Positions 22,297-33,396 of a DNA stretch of 64,000 nt are shown one piece after another. The DNA is from Pyrenopolyporus hunteri (lineage: Eukaryota > Ascomycota > Sordariomycetes > Xylariales > Hypoxylaceae). The stretch covers positions 1,116,001 through 1,180,000 of the forward strand of contig CADCXC010000005.1 in the NCBI GenBank assembly GCA_902806595.1. The letters run 5' to 3'. The translations under genes were made by a program, and so were the position numbers. The stretch's first letter is position 1, and each line of letters opens with the position of its first letter. Below the pieces are notes generated by a model that ran no database searches, was not told where the DNA came from, and was given only the letters and a program-made list of their open reading frames with translations.

Positions 22297-25200
22297 GTAT
22301 CATGCTTTGCCAATGACGATTAATCGCGTATATTGATTAGTACTACGAATGTTCCCGGGGGTTAGACAGTCTCATGCACCCTTCTCGACGGATCGAGACA
22401 ATCGGCGCCAAGTTCGCTTGCGGGAATCAAACCCTCGAAGTCCACTCATCTTCGAGACGTACGTTTTCGCCACTATTAAATATTCTAGGCGTACTTTCGC
22501 ATTTTCCGCTACATTCCCGCTTGTCGCCGGCGCGCCGTACGAGGAATGAGCAAGAGATTTACTACATGGGATTATCGTAGTGCTATGTTTAGATAGGGAC
22601 CATACCCCGACGCTTCCAACGACCCAACGTCTTGATAGGACCCTGAAGTCGTTACCCCACAACAGGACGACAAACAGCCGGCTGCAATAGTTTCATGGCC
22701 GACCAATTGGTTGGGTTCTAGACAGGGGGGCCATGCTTTCGAGCCCTTTTCCCAATGACATATGTCGCAGCAAACTCTCGCAGCTTTTTCCCTCATCAAC
22801 CAAGAGGTGACGGGTGGGGGGTATGATCAATCTAGCGGATGGAGCCTCGCGAGCACGTTATCTTAACACATTTCGCCGGTCATTATCCCCAAGCTCTTCC
22901 CGCCGTTGCCGCAGTGGGAAACATGCAGCATCGAGTCACACGGCAGTGCATCTCACGGTCTGTTATCCATAGACTTACTGGCAAGAGTTTAGTGGGCGGC
23001 CCGGATGAATGCTCCAACGAGTGCTGGCTCGAACCCGGAGTTCCACCTAGAAAGGGATAATTCCTTGCGTAGGGTTTCTAATCTACGACCTATGTCTCAA
23101 GCGCGTAGACGACAAGGCGTTAGAATTATATCTCTTGCTAGCTCAACAAATGGTCTGTCGCGCCTAACCAATACTCGCGAGCTTTGATTTCGCCCGCTCC
23201 GTGAGGCTGACGCCCGACGATTCGACGACGGGACGCACTAAGTTGCAGGGGTCGCTGGAAATCCCAGCATTTTCCATGTCTCTATTTGTACATAAGACCA
23301 ACCGCGGAACGGTACGAGTTCCGACCCGCATACCGAGAGTAAGTGAGCGTTATGATTCGTCTTAGAGCTGCCATTGCATTGGCGAATCTGCAGCCAATGC
23401 CACGCGGACTTAGCCCTTCTTAGGTGGTATCGAGAAGTCTAACGGTCTCATTGAGGAGGTTTGAACCGTACCTCTTAACACTTAAAGATGGGCCCGAGAT
23501 ACGGAGACCATCGTTCTATCGGCTTCGGTTGGGATAAGGCCGCATAACCGGCTTTATATTTACATAGACTGGAACTAGCCCGCATACAAGGCGCTGCACG
23601 AGGCATATCGTTGCGGGGATGACTACATGTAATTCTTGCCAGCCCCTTAGGTTGAATCTGGGGCGTATAGGGCTCCAGGGACTATGTTTAGGGTACATGT
23701 AGTTCTCAAGGGAACTCGCCCTGACCAAGGCCTCCCTTCTGTAACACTCCGCGGCCTGTCGCAGGTTAGGGGATGTGGGGAAATTCTAGCCCTTGTATAT
23801 TTTCGAGCGACGTGACGGCCATCTGAGCGTTGGTTCTCCGGCCCTACCTGTAAAACAAGGCGGACAGTTGCAACACCTGTCTCGAAGGTGACCCCTTATT
23901 AACGAGACCCGTTCCTCTAACATGTATATCATGCTAAGAGCGACATATTCATAAGAGATGAATTGGGCTATTAGGATAGACTCCTCGTTGCGGTAGTTTG
24001 ACTTCGATTGCGTATCGAAAAAGAGTGGCGCGAAACATCTAGCTAGATGATGCGGGATTACGATGAAAGAGAGATACCACCGTAGATGCAGATCTGTTAA
24101 ACGAAAGTAGGATAAATAATACGTAAAATATCTACCTCTATTGAGTTGGATTGGCTCCGAACTTAGCCGGCATTTTGAGTTAGTTTATGATCCAATGGAA
24201 GGCTATCCCAATAGGAGGCCTATCTGAAGCTACCGGAGTCATAGAGCTCTTACCTACATCTATTCACGAATATAGGTATCAGCTTTATATACTACCTAGG
24301 TAGTTAACAGGTAGCCTAGTAAGTTAGGTAGGTAGGTACATATTCACATTGGATATTTAAAAACTTCCTGTGTTGAACCCTCAGCATCACATAATAAGGT
24401 CTACCACTACGCTGCCCAAGCAGATTAAACTAGGCACTTAGTATGACTTGAAAGCGAATTGCCTAGCATTATATAGGTACCTAGGTAGGTAGGTACCCGG
24501 TATATCTTAAGTGCGTTACGGAAAGATAGAAGGCACACGATAACCACAATATTTGATAAACCGCCTCTATCAGAAGAGCAAGAAGAAGCCGGCGTTCTAA
24601 CACCGACTCACATAAGAAACGCTACGAATAGCTATAAGACTTAACACTATACGGAATAGAGACTACCTACGTATGTAAAGATTATTGGGTCTCGGTTCCC
24701 TTGGCTGGGCCATCGAAAACATTACAAACAGAAGGGCCAGCAAACGGTGCAATAGATTACAGGTACATGAGCGTGTAAGTGGTGAATACGTCGAGGAAGC
24801 AATCAATGGGGTGAATGCGAGTGAGCTGCTCGAGGATGTGGGGAGATACACGTACTATACATGCACTTATACTAGGCACATAAGTGCTAATGTACCTGTA
24901 GGTCTAATAGGGAGGTACCTATAGAGGTAGATTAGGTACCTAGGTAGGTAGGTAAGTACACATGTATGTATTCTGACCATTGGGCTTACTTTTAGTACAA
25001 CCTCAACTTTGGCCTCTGTTAGTCCAGGTACCATTGACGCTCAAGGTCGCCCATACCAGGTACTTCTCTATGCGGAAGACTCCGATTATGCGCATCGAGA
25101 GTCGATCATGAGACTTGGGTCGACAAATGCCAGCAAGGTACGCACATGGAGTTTTCATCTTAAAGGAACTCCCTTGAATTTTTCTTCGTACTACCATATA

Positions 25201-26100
25201 TAAGGGTGATGCTCAATTATGGGGAATGTAACTAGGACCCGGGCCAACCTACTAGCTAGGTACCAGGTAAGTGTACTTACCTAGTAGGTATGCAGATAGG
25301 TAGTCGAGGTACACGTATTAGAGCGATTGAAGCCGTTAAACTCAGGTATGTAGACTGTACCTATCGTGGGTGTGTGTATAAGCAGGCATGTATGTGCGCA
25401 TGTAGGAGGTAGGTACCTACGTAATGCCAGGGATTTCCATAAGAAACCCCTCTTTCTCTATCCGAACTTCCCAGTTTCTCTTTGTATGTAAATGTAGGAC
25501 GGACCGCTCCCTGTGTTATTTCCTGTCTCTGCCCTGAAGCTTCAATACATGTAGATAAGCCTGGATACTGGAAAGCCCCGATCACCTACCTACCGTCACT
25601 TGGTAGTTATTTCTTCTTGTTCACTTCGGCGAAGCTCGCTGACGTTGATGAGGTGAAATTACGTCATTAACAGGTACATAGGCATCCCAAGCTGTACAGA
25701 CCCTGGTTATAGCAACGCGACTTACATATTTGGGATATATGTTAGGTATTAAGGGGTTATGTAAGTGGGCATGGGAAAACACCGATGGGAGAGATATCGC
25801 ACTATCCTAAGTATAAAAGCGAAGTGACGGCTTGCGAAATATCCAATACGGTACGTAACCTCCTAAGGTTGTAGGGTTAGTCCCGTGGGCCATGTATTGT
25901 ACCTCTCCCTACCTACAACGGGATGTATACGATGAACCGTGAAAGGCAGGCATGTACGCTATCGCATCGGTACTAGCTTTAGACAGTACTACCGACGCAA
26001 GAACGTGCTTGCTGCACCCAACCTTGTCCTAAACTGTCTTCGTCTACCTAGGGTAGTCGTAGATTTCCTTACTTTGCCTTAGGTACCGTGCTCTTGCCTC
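22297..26100. other. gene-free region rich in TACCTAGGTA-type palindromes
   Basis: No gene is recognisable over about 3.8 kb. Frames are short and broken on both strands. From 24290 to 25420 there is a dense cluster of CCTACCTAGGTAGG-like motifs (24292-24340, 24475-24497, 24911-24960, 25251-25296, 25405-25422). The part before 24200 has mixed composition and may be decayed coding or transposon sequence, but I could not identify a parent. Confidence 0.55.
24292..24960. repeat. cluster of TAGG/CCTA palindromic motifs
   Basis: Three groups of overlapping TACCTAGGTAGGTAGGTA-type words lie within 670 bp (24292-24340, 24475-24497, 24911-24960). Each combines a CCTA run and a TAGG run around CCTAGG or GGTACC. 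The motif is self-complementary and recurs across the window, only in non-coding DNA. Confidence 0.8.
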
Positions 26101-27400
26101 TTAGTCGACTAGGCTCTTTCTTCCATCTCTCACACTTCTTCCCACATTTTTTTCTTTTAAGCCGTCTCGACTAAGAAGTCAACTTCTTCCACCCTTTTCT
26201 TAGCCAACCATCAACCATCGTCCATCAACCGCACCTCACAACAATCTCCTCCTCTCAACCTCACTTCCATCAACCTCTCCTCCCCCTCTCCCTCCGTCCT
26301 CATCCTCATTCCCCCAACCCTCCACCATTCAACTCTCCCTCTTTCTCCCCCAATACGTTTGCCGCCTCTCTCCATTCTCCATTCTCCATTCTCCATTCTC
26401 CATTGTCCAGTCTGGACCAACCATCTTCTTTGATCAGAGACACCGCCCACAACTAGTACCTCCTGTACTAGGCCTCATAATTGGCCTTTTCCTTATTTAG
26501 GATCCATTCCATCACCGCTTATCCAACCCCGGTCAAACGCACCTTAACCTTAGGTACCTACCTAGGTATTTACTAGACCACCTTGGCCACCGTGCCGAGA
26601 CCCATCCACCGACGACTACGATCCCCGTCCCCATCTAAAAATCTAAAATAAAAAAAAAAGGTCCCCGTTCTTGCGTGGATTATCATACCAAGACCCTAGG
26701 CGGAATAACAAGCGAGAAAAAAAAGTAGACAGGAAAAAAAAGAAAACCTACCCACCCCGCAGAGCCACCCGGACCTGGGCAGATCAGAAGGACGCAGGCA
26801 TTCAAGTCTTTGAAAAAGATACTGCACAGCACAGACACTGCAGCGGAAGGTCAGTCAAGTATGTATGCAGTGCCCCGCCTAACTCAAGCCCCAGTTTCGC
26901 ATAATAACCTTCCCTTTCTTCCTAAAGCTTTTGCATTGGCTGTATCTCTCTATTCCTATTTCCTCCATCCACATGCCGAAATCGTGCAGATGCAACAGCC
27001 TCTGACGAGATAAGATCTGTTTGTTGATCTCGTTTCGACTGTTTCGACTGTTTCGGCTGTTTCTTGGCCCTCTTTCCTCCCCATGAGCCTCACATCCTTC
27101 CCTTACATTGCCATCGACGGATGACTTCCCCGCAGCAACACACAGCTTATCAGAGCTAACCGCGTGCAGCCCATCTTCCACCACCAGATCCGGAGCTTGC
27201 AGCAACCCACTCCTGTACCACTTTTCCTACGTACACCCGCCCCCATCAAGCGTCAGCCAACAAGATCTCCTGCGCGTCCGCAGCCCTTCAGTTGAACCTC
27301 TAGAGCTGCTAGTTCAATCGACACGGGCCAGATCACCCAGTCAGACGCAGCTGACATAGCAATACCACCTAAACTAACCGCACACCCACTCTCCGCCAAC
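26101..27400 (+). promoter_or_regulatory. pyrimidine-rich promoter/leader of the KH-domain gene
   Basis: This 1.3-kb stretch is strongly C/T-rich on the coding strand. It includes five copies of the heptamer TCTCCAT at 26369-26404 and a short run of GTTTCGACT units at about 27033-27056. It leads directly into ATG 27401 with context CCAACATGTC. It probably holds the core promoter and a long 5' untranslated region, possibly with a leader intron. Confidence 0.45.
26369..26404. repeat. 5 x 7-bp tandem repeat (TCTCCAT)
   Basis: Five perfect head-to-tail copies of TCTCCAT are read directly in the leader region of the KH gene. Confidence 0.9.
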
Positions 27401-28656
27401 ATGTCTGTTTCTCAAGATACTCTCCCGTCGAATGGCAACGAAGCCCTGCCGTCGTCGATGGATCAACTAAAGCTCGAGGATAATGAGGCTCGTCTGGGCC
27501 CCGACGGCGAGCCCGCGCCCAAGACTGACGAGGAATATGCTCAAGCTCAATTGACCCTCCGTGCCATCGTCTCCTCCAAAGAAGCGGGAGTCATAATTGG
27601 TAAGGGAGGTAAGAATGTCGCAGACTTGCGAGATGAGACCGGAGTAAAAGCCGGCGTGACAAAGGTTGTTCAAGGTGTGAATGATCGCGTCTTGACCATC
27701 TCTGGTGGCTGCGAAGCCATTTCTAGAGCATATGCCATCGTCGCTCGCGCTCTGTTGGAGGGAGCCCCGGCTATGGGGATGGGAGGTGTCATCCAGAGCA
27801 GCGGTACACATCGTGAGCGTCCCCATATCGCCTATTATGCGCAGCGCGAAACTAATTTCCCCTCTCGCCACCAAGAAATCAAACTACTCATATCCCACAA
27901 TCAAATGGGAACCATCATTGGTAAGGCAGGCCTGAAGATCAAACACATCCAAGATGTTTCGGGCGTGCGCATGGTCGCGCAGAAGGATATGCTACCGCAG
28001 TCTACCGAGAGAATCGTCGAGGTGCAGGGGACTCCCGATGGCATCCAGCGAGCGGTTTGGGAAATCTGTAAGTGTCTGGTCGATGACTGGCAGCGCGGCA
28101 CTGGCACGGTCCTCTACAACCCCGTATTCCGAACCGCATCTGGAGGTGCGGGGTCCCTCGGTGGTAATTCTGGCGCTGGCGGGGCATCGTACGGCTCATC
28201 TGGCAGAGGCGATTACGGTGGCACTCGTGTGATGCGAACTGGAAACGGGGCCGATTTTAGTAATGGGGGCGCGCGCCAATACAATCGTCGGTCGGACTCT
28301 GACGCGGCTACCCGTGGACCGCCGACGCACGATGAGAATGGAGAGGAGATACAGACTCAGAACATCAGCATTCCCGCAGACATGGTTGGATGCATCATTG
28401 GGCGGGCTGGAAGCAAGATAAGCGAGATCCGCAAGACTTCCGGCGCCCGCATCTCTATCGCAAAGGTAAGGTTATCGCCGTGTGCTCCTACTAAGACCCT
28501 ATAACTAATCTCACGCAGGCACCACATGACGAGACCGGCGAACGAATGTTCACTATCATGGGGACTGCGAAGGCCAATGAGTCGGCACTTTTCCTACTTT
28601 ACGAGAATCTCGAGGCAGAGAAGATGCGCCGCAGCCAGTCGCAGCCGCCCGAGTAA
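27401..28656 (+). CDS. rnc1: three-KH-domain RNA-binding protein (Rnc1/Pbp2/PCBP type)
   Basis: Exons 27401-28465 and 28519-28656 give 400 residues; the 53-nt intron ends in CTAAT...GCAG. KH1 (about residues 50-115) has VIIGKGGKNVADLRDETGVK, KH2 (about 160-228) has TIIGKAGLKIKHIQDVSGVR, and KH3 (about 323-390) has CIIGRAGSKISEIRKTSGAR. All three keep the GxxG loop (GKGG, GKAG, GRAG) needed to grip single-stranded RNA. KH2 and KH3 are separated by a Gly/Ser-rich linker. The layout matches fission yeast Rnc1 and human poly(C)-binding proteins. Such proteins bind C/U-rich mRNA and control stability or translation; targets here are unknown. Removing the intron is needed to complete KH3. The symbol is by analogy. 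Confidence 0.93.
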
Positions 28657-30258
28657 TGTCCCGTCCCCTCGTTACGAACTGTATGGCCGTTATGGAGAGG
28701 CTAGGAATTCATACAGCTGTCCGGAGTATTTCTAGTGCTGGGTCCGACTTGGCGACGTACCCTGCGTTTTAAGAGGGCACTTCAGATTTGACTTGCCGCA
28801 AGGCTGACCTCCCTTTTGTTCGGGGGCGGTTCCTACGATATGATATGACGACGATGATTTTTCTCCTTACTCGAGAGGCAAACCTCATTATTGCCTCGGC
28901 GTAAATCCCCCAAATTCCCCTTTCTTTAATATTTCCTCCACAAAACTAACATCTCTACGGACACGTGGGTCCTCACACCTGATGCACGGCAGACTCCCGG
29001 CAACCACTCGACACCTCAACTTCGATACCTAGGCTGGGTGCTGCGCGAGACCTCGCAGAGCTCTTACTTGACACATCCGTCCCCATGCGTCAGCATCCTT
29101 GTCGTATCGACTTCCCCCCGGGACGTACGAGATACGGCCCAATCCATTCTTCCTCATGAGCCTCAACCATAATCAGCAAAACTTCCCCATCTCTTAGGCG
29201 GCGTGTCTGCCCTCCTCTTGTCACTATGCTAAGATTACCTCGACCCCCCTCCTTTATCCTCTATACTCCGCAACTCGGAACGCATCTCGAGCGTACCCCA
29301 CCTTTCGAACAGGAGCAAAAACATGGAAGAGGCGTCGCACACCCTGTACTCGAACCACATCTAGACCATAGCGCTCGGGTTTCGCCAAGGAGCCGTACAT
29401 GGATGTCTAAAAGACAGTGTGTACTATCTAGGTGCTTAATAAGATGGTAGCATGTCTTTAGAATTCGTAATGGCATCCAGCCCCATCCGTGGATTGAAAC
29501 TCGGATTATGAGAAGGATGGCGGTTAGCTTAATGGGGACTCTTTCATGACGTTGAAGAAGGGGCGGCCATTGGAACGGCATTGCACTTTAATCACTAAAC
29601 ATGCCTTGAACTTCATTAGCAAGGAGTGGATCGTGATCTTCTAAGATGTCTAGATAAGGAGTATCTAGCAGTAGACAGAGGAAACTTGACAAAAAAAATT
29701 CATGCGTATGGCCACCCCACTTGTGCTTATTTTCTATTCCCTTGAGGGCGATGAAATGCGACTTGGTATCTCGTAAATCCGGTATGGATGTTCTGATCTT
29801 TTAGCTGATACATGTGGTGATCACGCAAGTTTACCTACTGGGTACCTACGTACTTACCTAGTTACCTAGGTACCTATGTAGGTGGGTAGGTGGTAGGTAT
29901 AGATGATAGAGGGTAGTGGGGGGCAGATGTTACGCTGCTCACCGCCCGAGCTACTTGATTCCTGAATGGTCAAGCGGCACGTTATTAGCGTCATAATTCT
30001 GCCGGTACTACTTGCGGCAGTACGCAGGTAGCCAGGTACATAGGTACCTAGGTATGTATACATGTAGAGGTAAATTTGGCAAGTGGCCAATCTGTCATCA
30101 GCCGCCGCTGAGCTGTTGAACTCGTTACCGTCTCCCAGGGTCTTCCGGTGCTAAGCATTCCGGGGCTCTGAACACATCTCAGAAAACCACCTCACATACT
30201 AACTAGTAGGTATGGATGTTTTATAGATTTGAGTAGTCGGTTCGTGCCTAGATTATTT
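28657..30258. other. intergenic region between KH and transporter genes
   Basis: It begins with the 3' untranslated region of the KH gene. No further gene is visible. A dense cluster of TACCTAGGTA-type motifs lies at 29832-29900 and another at 30025-30060. Confidence 0.55.
29832..30060. repeat. cluster of TACCTAGGTA-type palindromes
   Basis: Overlapping GGTACCTACGTA and TTACCTAGGTACCTA words at 29838-29875 are followed by TAGGTGGGTAGGTGG, and ACATAGGTACCTAGGTATG occurs at 30038-30056. They belong to the same dispersed family as the cluster near 24300-24960. Confidence 0.8.
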
Positions 30259-30418
30259 TAAAGGTAGTTGGATTATTTAACCAATTCAATTCAATTCAAT
30301 TCCAAATTTCTTTCCCTTCTCTTCCCTTCTCTTCTCTCTCTCTCTCTCCCCCCATCCTCCTCTTCATCCACCTTCGTTTTTCGTGAACAGCTAGCTAGCT
30401 AGCTTACCTAGACGCATC
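30259..30418 (+). promoter_or_regulatory. putative promoter/leader of the nucleotide-sugar transporter gene
   Basis: Immediately upstream of the transporter are four AATTC units (30282-30301), a CT dinucleotide run (30331-30349) and a GCTAGCTAGCTAGC stretch (30391-30404). They are read directly; a regulatory role is a guess from position. Confidence 0.35.
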
Positions 30419-31911
30419 ATGGCGCGTATAAAGCAAGCTAAGCCCGTCGAGCGCCAAACCTCCTCCGAGTACATCCCGGGCCAGAATTCGACGCCTTATA
30501 AGAAAAGAGATGAAATCGCGCCCCAATCGAATGGATTCGTGACCAAAGAAGCCCCGGCGCAAGCCTCTAAGAAGGACGCGGGCGTGACGCAGTTGGTGAT
30601 CGCTGTTGCTGGCATCTACGGGTCGTTGTACGTACTAAGATGAATCGGCGGATATATGATGGTGACATATATATATCTATCTATATATATAGATATATCA
30701 TATATACTATTCCGGAGGAAAAGGAACTAACCATCTGCTTCTCTCGTATATACAGCCTCACATGGGCCTACCTCCAAGAGAAACTCACGACGACGCCCCA
30801 CGGGCCCCCCGGCGCGACCGAGGTGTTCAAGTACCCGGTCTTCCTCAACACGATCCAGTCGCTGTTCGCGGCGACGACCGGCGCGCTCTACCTGTTCCTC
30901 AGCACGCCGCGCGGCCGCCCCGTCCCGCCCGTCATCCCCTCCCGCCGCATCCTCGGCCCCCTCCTGCTCGTCGCCCTCACCAGCTCCCTCGCCAGCCCCT
31001 TCGGCTACGCCAGCCTCGCCCACATCGACTACATCACCTTCCTCCTCGCCAAGAGCTGCAAGCTGCTCCCCGTCATGCTCCTCCACGTCACCGTCTTCCG
31101 CCGCCGCTACCCGCTGTACAAGTACCTCGTCGTGGCCGCCGTCACCGCCGGCGTCGCCGTCTTCACCCTGCACTCGGGCAAGTCGCATAAAAAGTCGTCG
31201 GCGGGGGGAAGCGGGAATAGCGCGTACGGCCTCCTGCTCCTGGCCATCAACCTCCTGTTCGACGGGCTCACCAACAGCACCCAGGACTACATCTTCGGCG
31301 CCTTCCAGCCCTACTCCGGCCCCCAGATGATGTGCGCGAACAACCTGATGAGCACGGCCGTCACCGCCGCCTACCTCGTCCTGAGCCCCTGGCTCGCCCG
31401 CACGGGGCTCGGCGAGTGGCTCGGCGTGGACGTCGCGGGCGGCGCCGGCGAGCTCGAGGCCGCCATGGGCTTCATGGCGAGGCACCCGGGCGTCTGGGCC
31501 GACGTCCTGGGGTTCGCGGCGTGCGGCGCGATCGGGCAGGTGTTTATCTGTGAGTTCTTTTCCTTTCCTCCTTCCCCCCTTTTCTTCTTTCTGTCTCTTT
31601 TCGCCTAATAATTCTGCGCCGTGTTCTTCTACCCCCTTTTATTCCCACCCATGTAGAGCTAACATCACCGCGACCAAGTCTACACCCTCTCGACCTTCTC
31701 CTCGGTCCTGCTCGTCACCGTCACGGTGACGCGCAAGATGTTCACCATGATCCTGTCCGTCGTCGCCTTCGGCCACCGCCTCACGCGCATGCAGGTCCTC
31801 GGCGTCGGGCTCGTCTTCGGCGGCATCGGCGTCGAGGCCGCCATCGCCCGCCAGGAGAAGCTGGCCAAGGAGGCTGCGAAGCGGAAGACGGCGGAGGGGA
31901 AGGCGCAGTGA
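30419..31911 (+). CDS. hut1: UDP-galactose/UDP-glucose transporter of the HUT1 (SLC35B1) type
   Basis: Exons 30419-30627, 30756-31549 and 31679-31911 give 411 residues. After a polar N-terminus the protein is a multi-span membrane protein: IYGSFLTWAYLQEKLTTT, TLFAATTGALYLFL-like and LLLVALTSSLASPFGYASL helices, then FLLAKSCKLLPVMLLHV, the VTRKMFTMILSVVAFGH motif and a C-terminal lysine-rich tail (KLAKEAAKRK). These are HUT1-family landmarks. HUT1 proteins reside in the ER membrane and move UDP-sugars into the lumen for glycan and folding reactions; this is family knowledge. The second intron must use the CAAG acceptor at 31678, because the earlier TAG would create an immediate stop. Exon 2 is strongly biased to C or G at codon third positions, unlike exon 1. 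That bias also opens a long antisense frame, which I regard as a shadow. Confidence 0.92.
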
Positions 31912-33396
31912 TTGGTTGGTTGATTGATTTGATTGTTGAGACTTAGGTAACTTAGGTACCTACCTACCTATTTCTAGAAACTGGGCCTTTCTCCTGGGTT
32001 GCCTTTGTTTCGTTCGCCCTTTCGACTTACCCGAGGTAGGATCATCCCGTCTGGCTCCTATTGAGACGATCAGGTAGAGGTAGATTTGTATATAGTAGGA
32101 GTAGGAGTAGGGGTAGGAGTAGGGCATTGCATATGTATATACCAGGTGATTACCATGTTTTGGAAGGCCACATTCTATAGGTTCGTTTACCAATTGTTGT
32201 AGCTGAATTAGGCTATGACGAAAGAAGGGAAAAAGGAAAGGGGATTGCTCTGTGGGATTAGAAACTCCAGATATAAAAATAGACTAAAGAGATGAAATAA
32301 ATTTATCAGTCTCCCTTAGGAAGTAACCAGCTGGTCCTAGTGGTTGCGGAATGGTAAGAACCTCATTAGTTCTATAGTTATAGGAATGACCGTTTACTTT
32401 GGGGGGCTTCGTAGTATAAGTGCAGATGCTGATTTACAACCTCGTATCTCGGTAAAGGGGTATGAGTATGCGGGCACGAGGGATGGATGTAGTCCAGCTA
32501 GGACCCTAAGAGCGCATATCGCAACGCCGTTTGATTCACAATATCACACTAAAGACCGGTAATTCTAGAGACGAAAAACAGGAGTGTGCTGAACGAGACA
32601 TGCAAACGGCTGCAGTGTCTTTTCATCGACATTTGTGAATTATATTTACACTGATGAATTGGGGAGCCTCTTGCATCCACCATTTCATAGAATTAGCTAC
32701 TTTTTTCCCGGACTCCCCCAAACGCCGTTGCTTTCTCGTGCCTGCTCGCACCCTCGGGTACGAGCTTGTACCAATACCAATTCTAGTCGTCATGACTTGT
32801 GGACGTGCTTCGTCTGTCCGAAGCAGGGAAGAACGAGAGGGCGAGTGACTCTGGGCTAATTGGTCGACGTATGTATAATCGCCTTCCACGATAAAGCTGG
32901 CGGTCGAGATATGCAACTGCACTCAAGACTCGTCTCAGCGAAGATAATGGGACCTTCGTATGCCCACTTTGACTCCAGCCGGTTCCGTTCCCCGTAATCC
33001 AGATTTACTCCCAAACATACACCTTAGCTTCGTCCCCTGGGTTATTTTTTCCCCTTATCCTTTCCTCCGCCTCTCTCCCCCTCGAATCTTTCATTGCGGA
33101 CCACATGGCTAGCCGCAAAAATCAACAACGCAAGCTCCCCAGTTCCTATTCAGGAGAAACCTCGCGATTGTGCCGTCCGGGTATTTGATTCCGCCGTACC
33201 GGTGCTGCCTGAAACCACACCAAACGAAATAAACAAATCGAAAGGAAAACAAAGTGATAGTCTGCAATTATCTGCGATGGTAAACAAATGGAACACTTAA
33301 TTGGTCATCCCAAGTAAATTTCGGGTTTAGAGCGCATGCGAATCTCGTATAGCATACGCCGCGTATCACGTTAGGTATTAGCGACTGCTCGACGCA
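31912..33396. other. intergenic region between convergent transporter and phosphatase genes
   Basis: Both neighbours end here, so it contains two 3' untranslated regions. A GGTACCTACCTACCTA motif lies at 31955-31970 and a GGAGTA/GGGGTA repeat at 32097-32124. No coding region was recognised. Confidence 0.55.

Noticed and set aside
23026..23045. tRNA T-loop-like sequence on the minus strand (GGGTTCGAGCC)
   Set aside because: No pairing T stem or cloverleaf could be drawn around it.
30727..31485. 252-codon antisense frame over hut1 exon 2
   Set aside because: It is produced by the C/G bias at third positions of the real gene on the plus strand. Its product is Glu/Gly/Ala/Val-rich with no domain.
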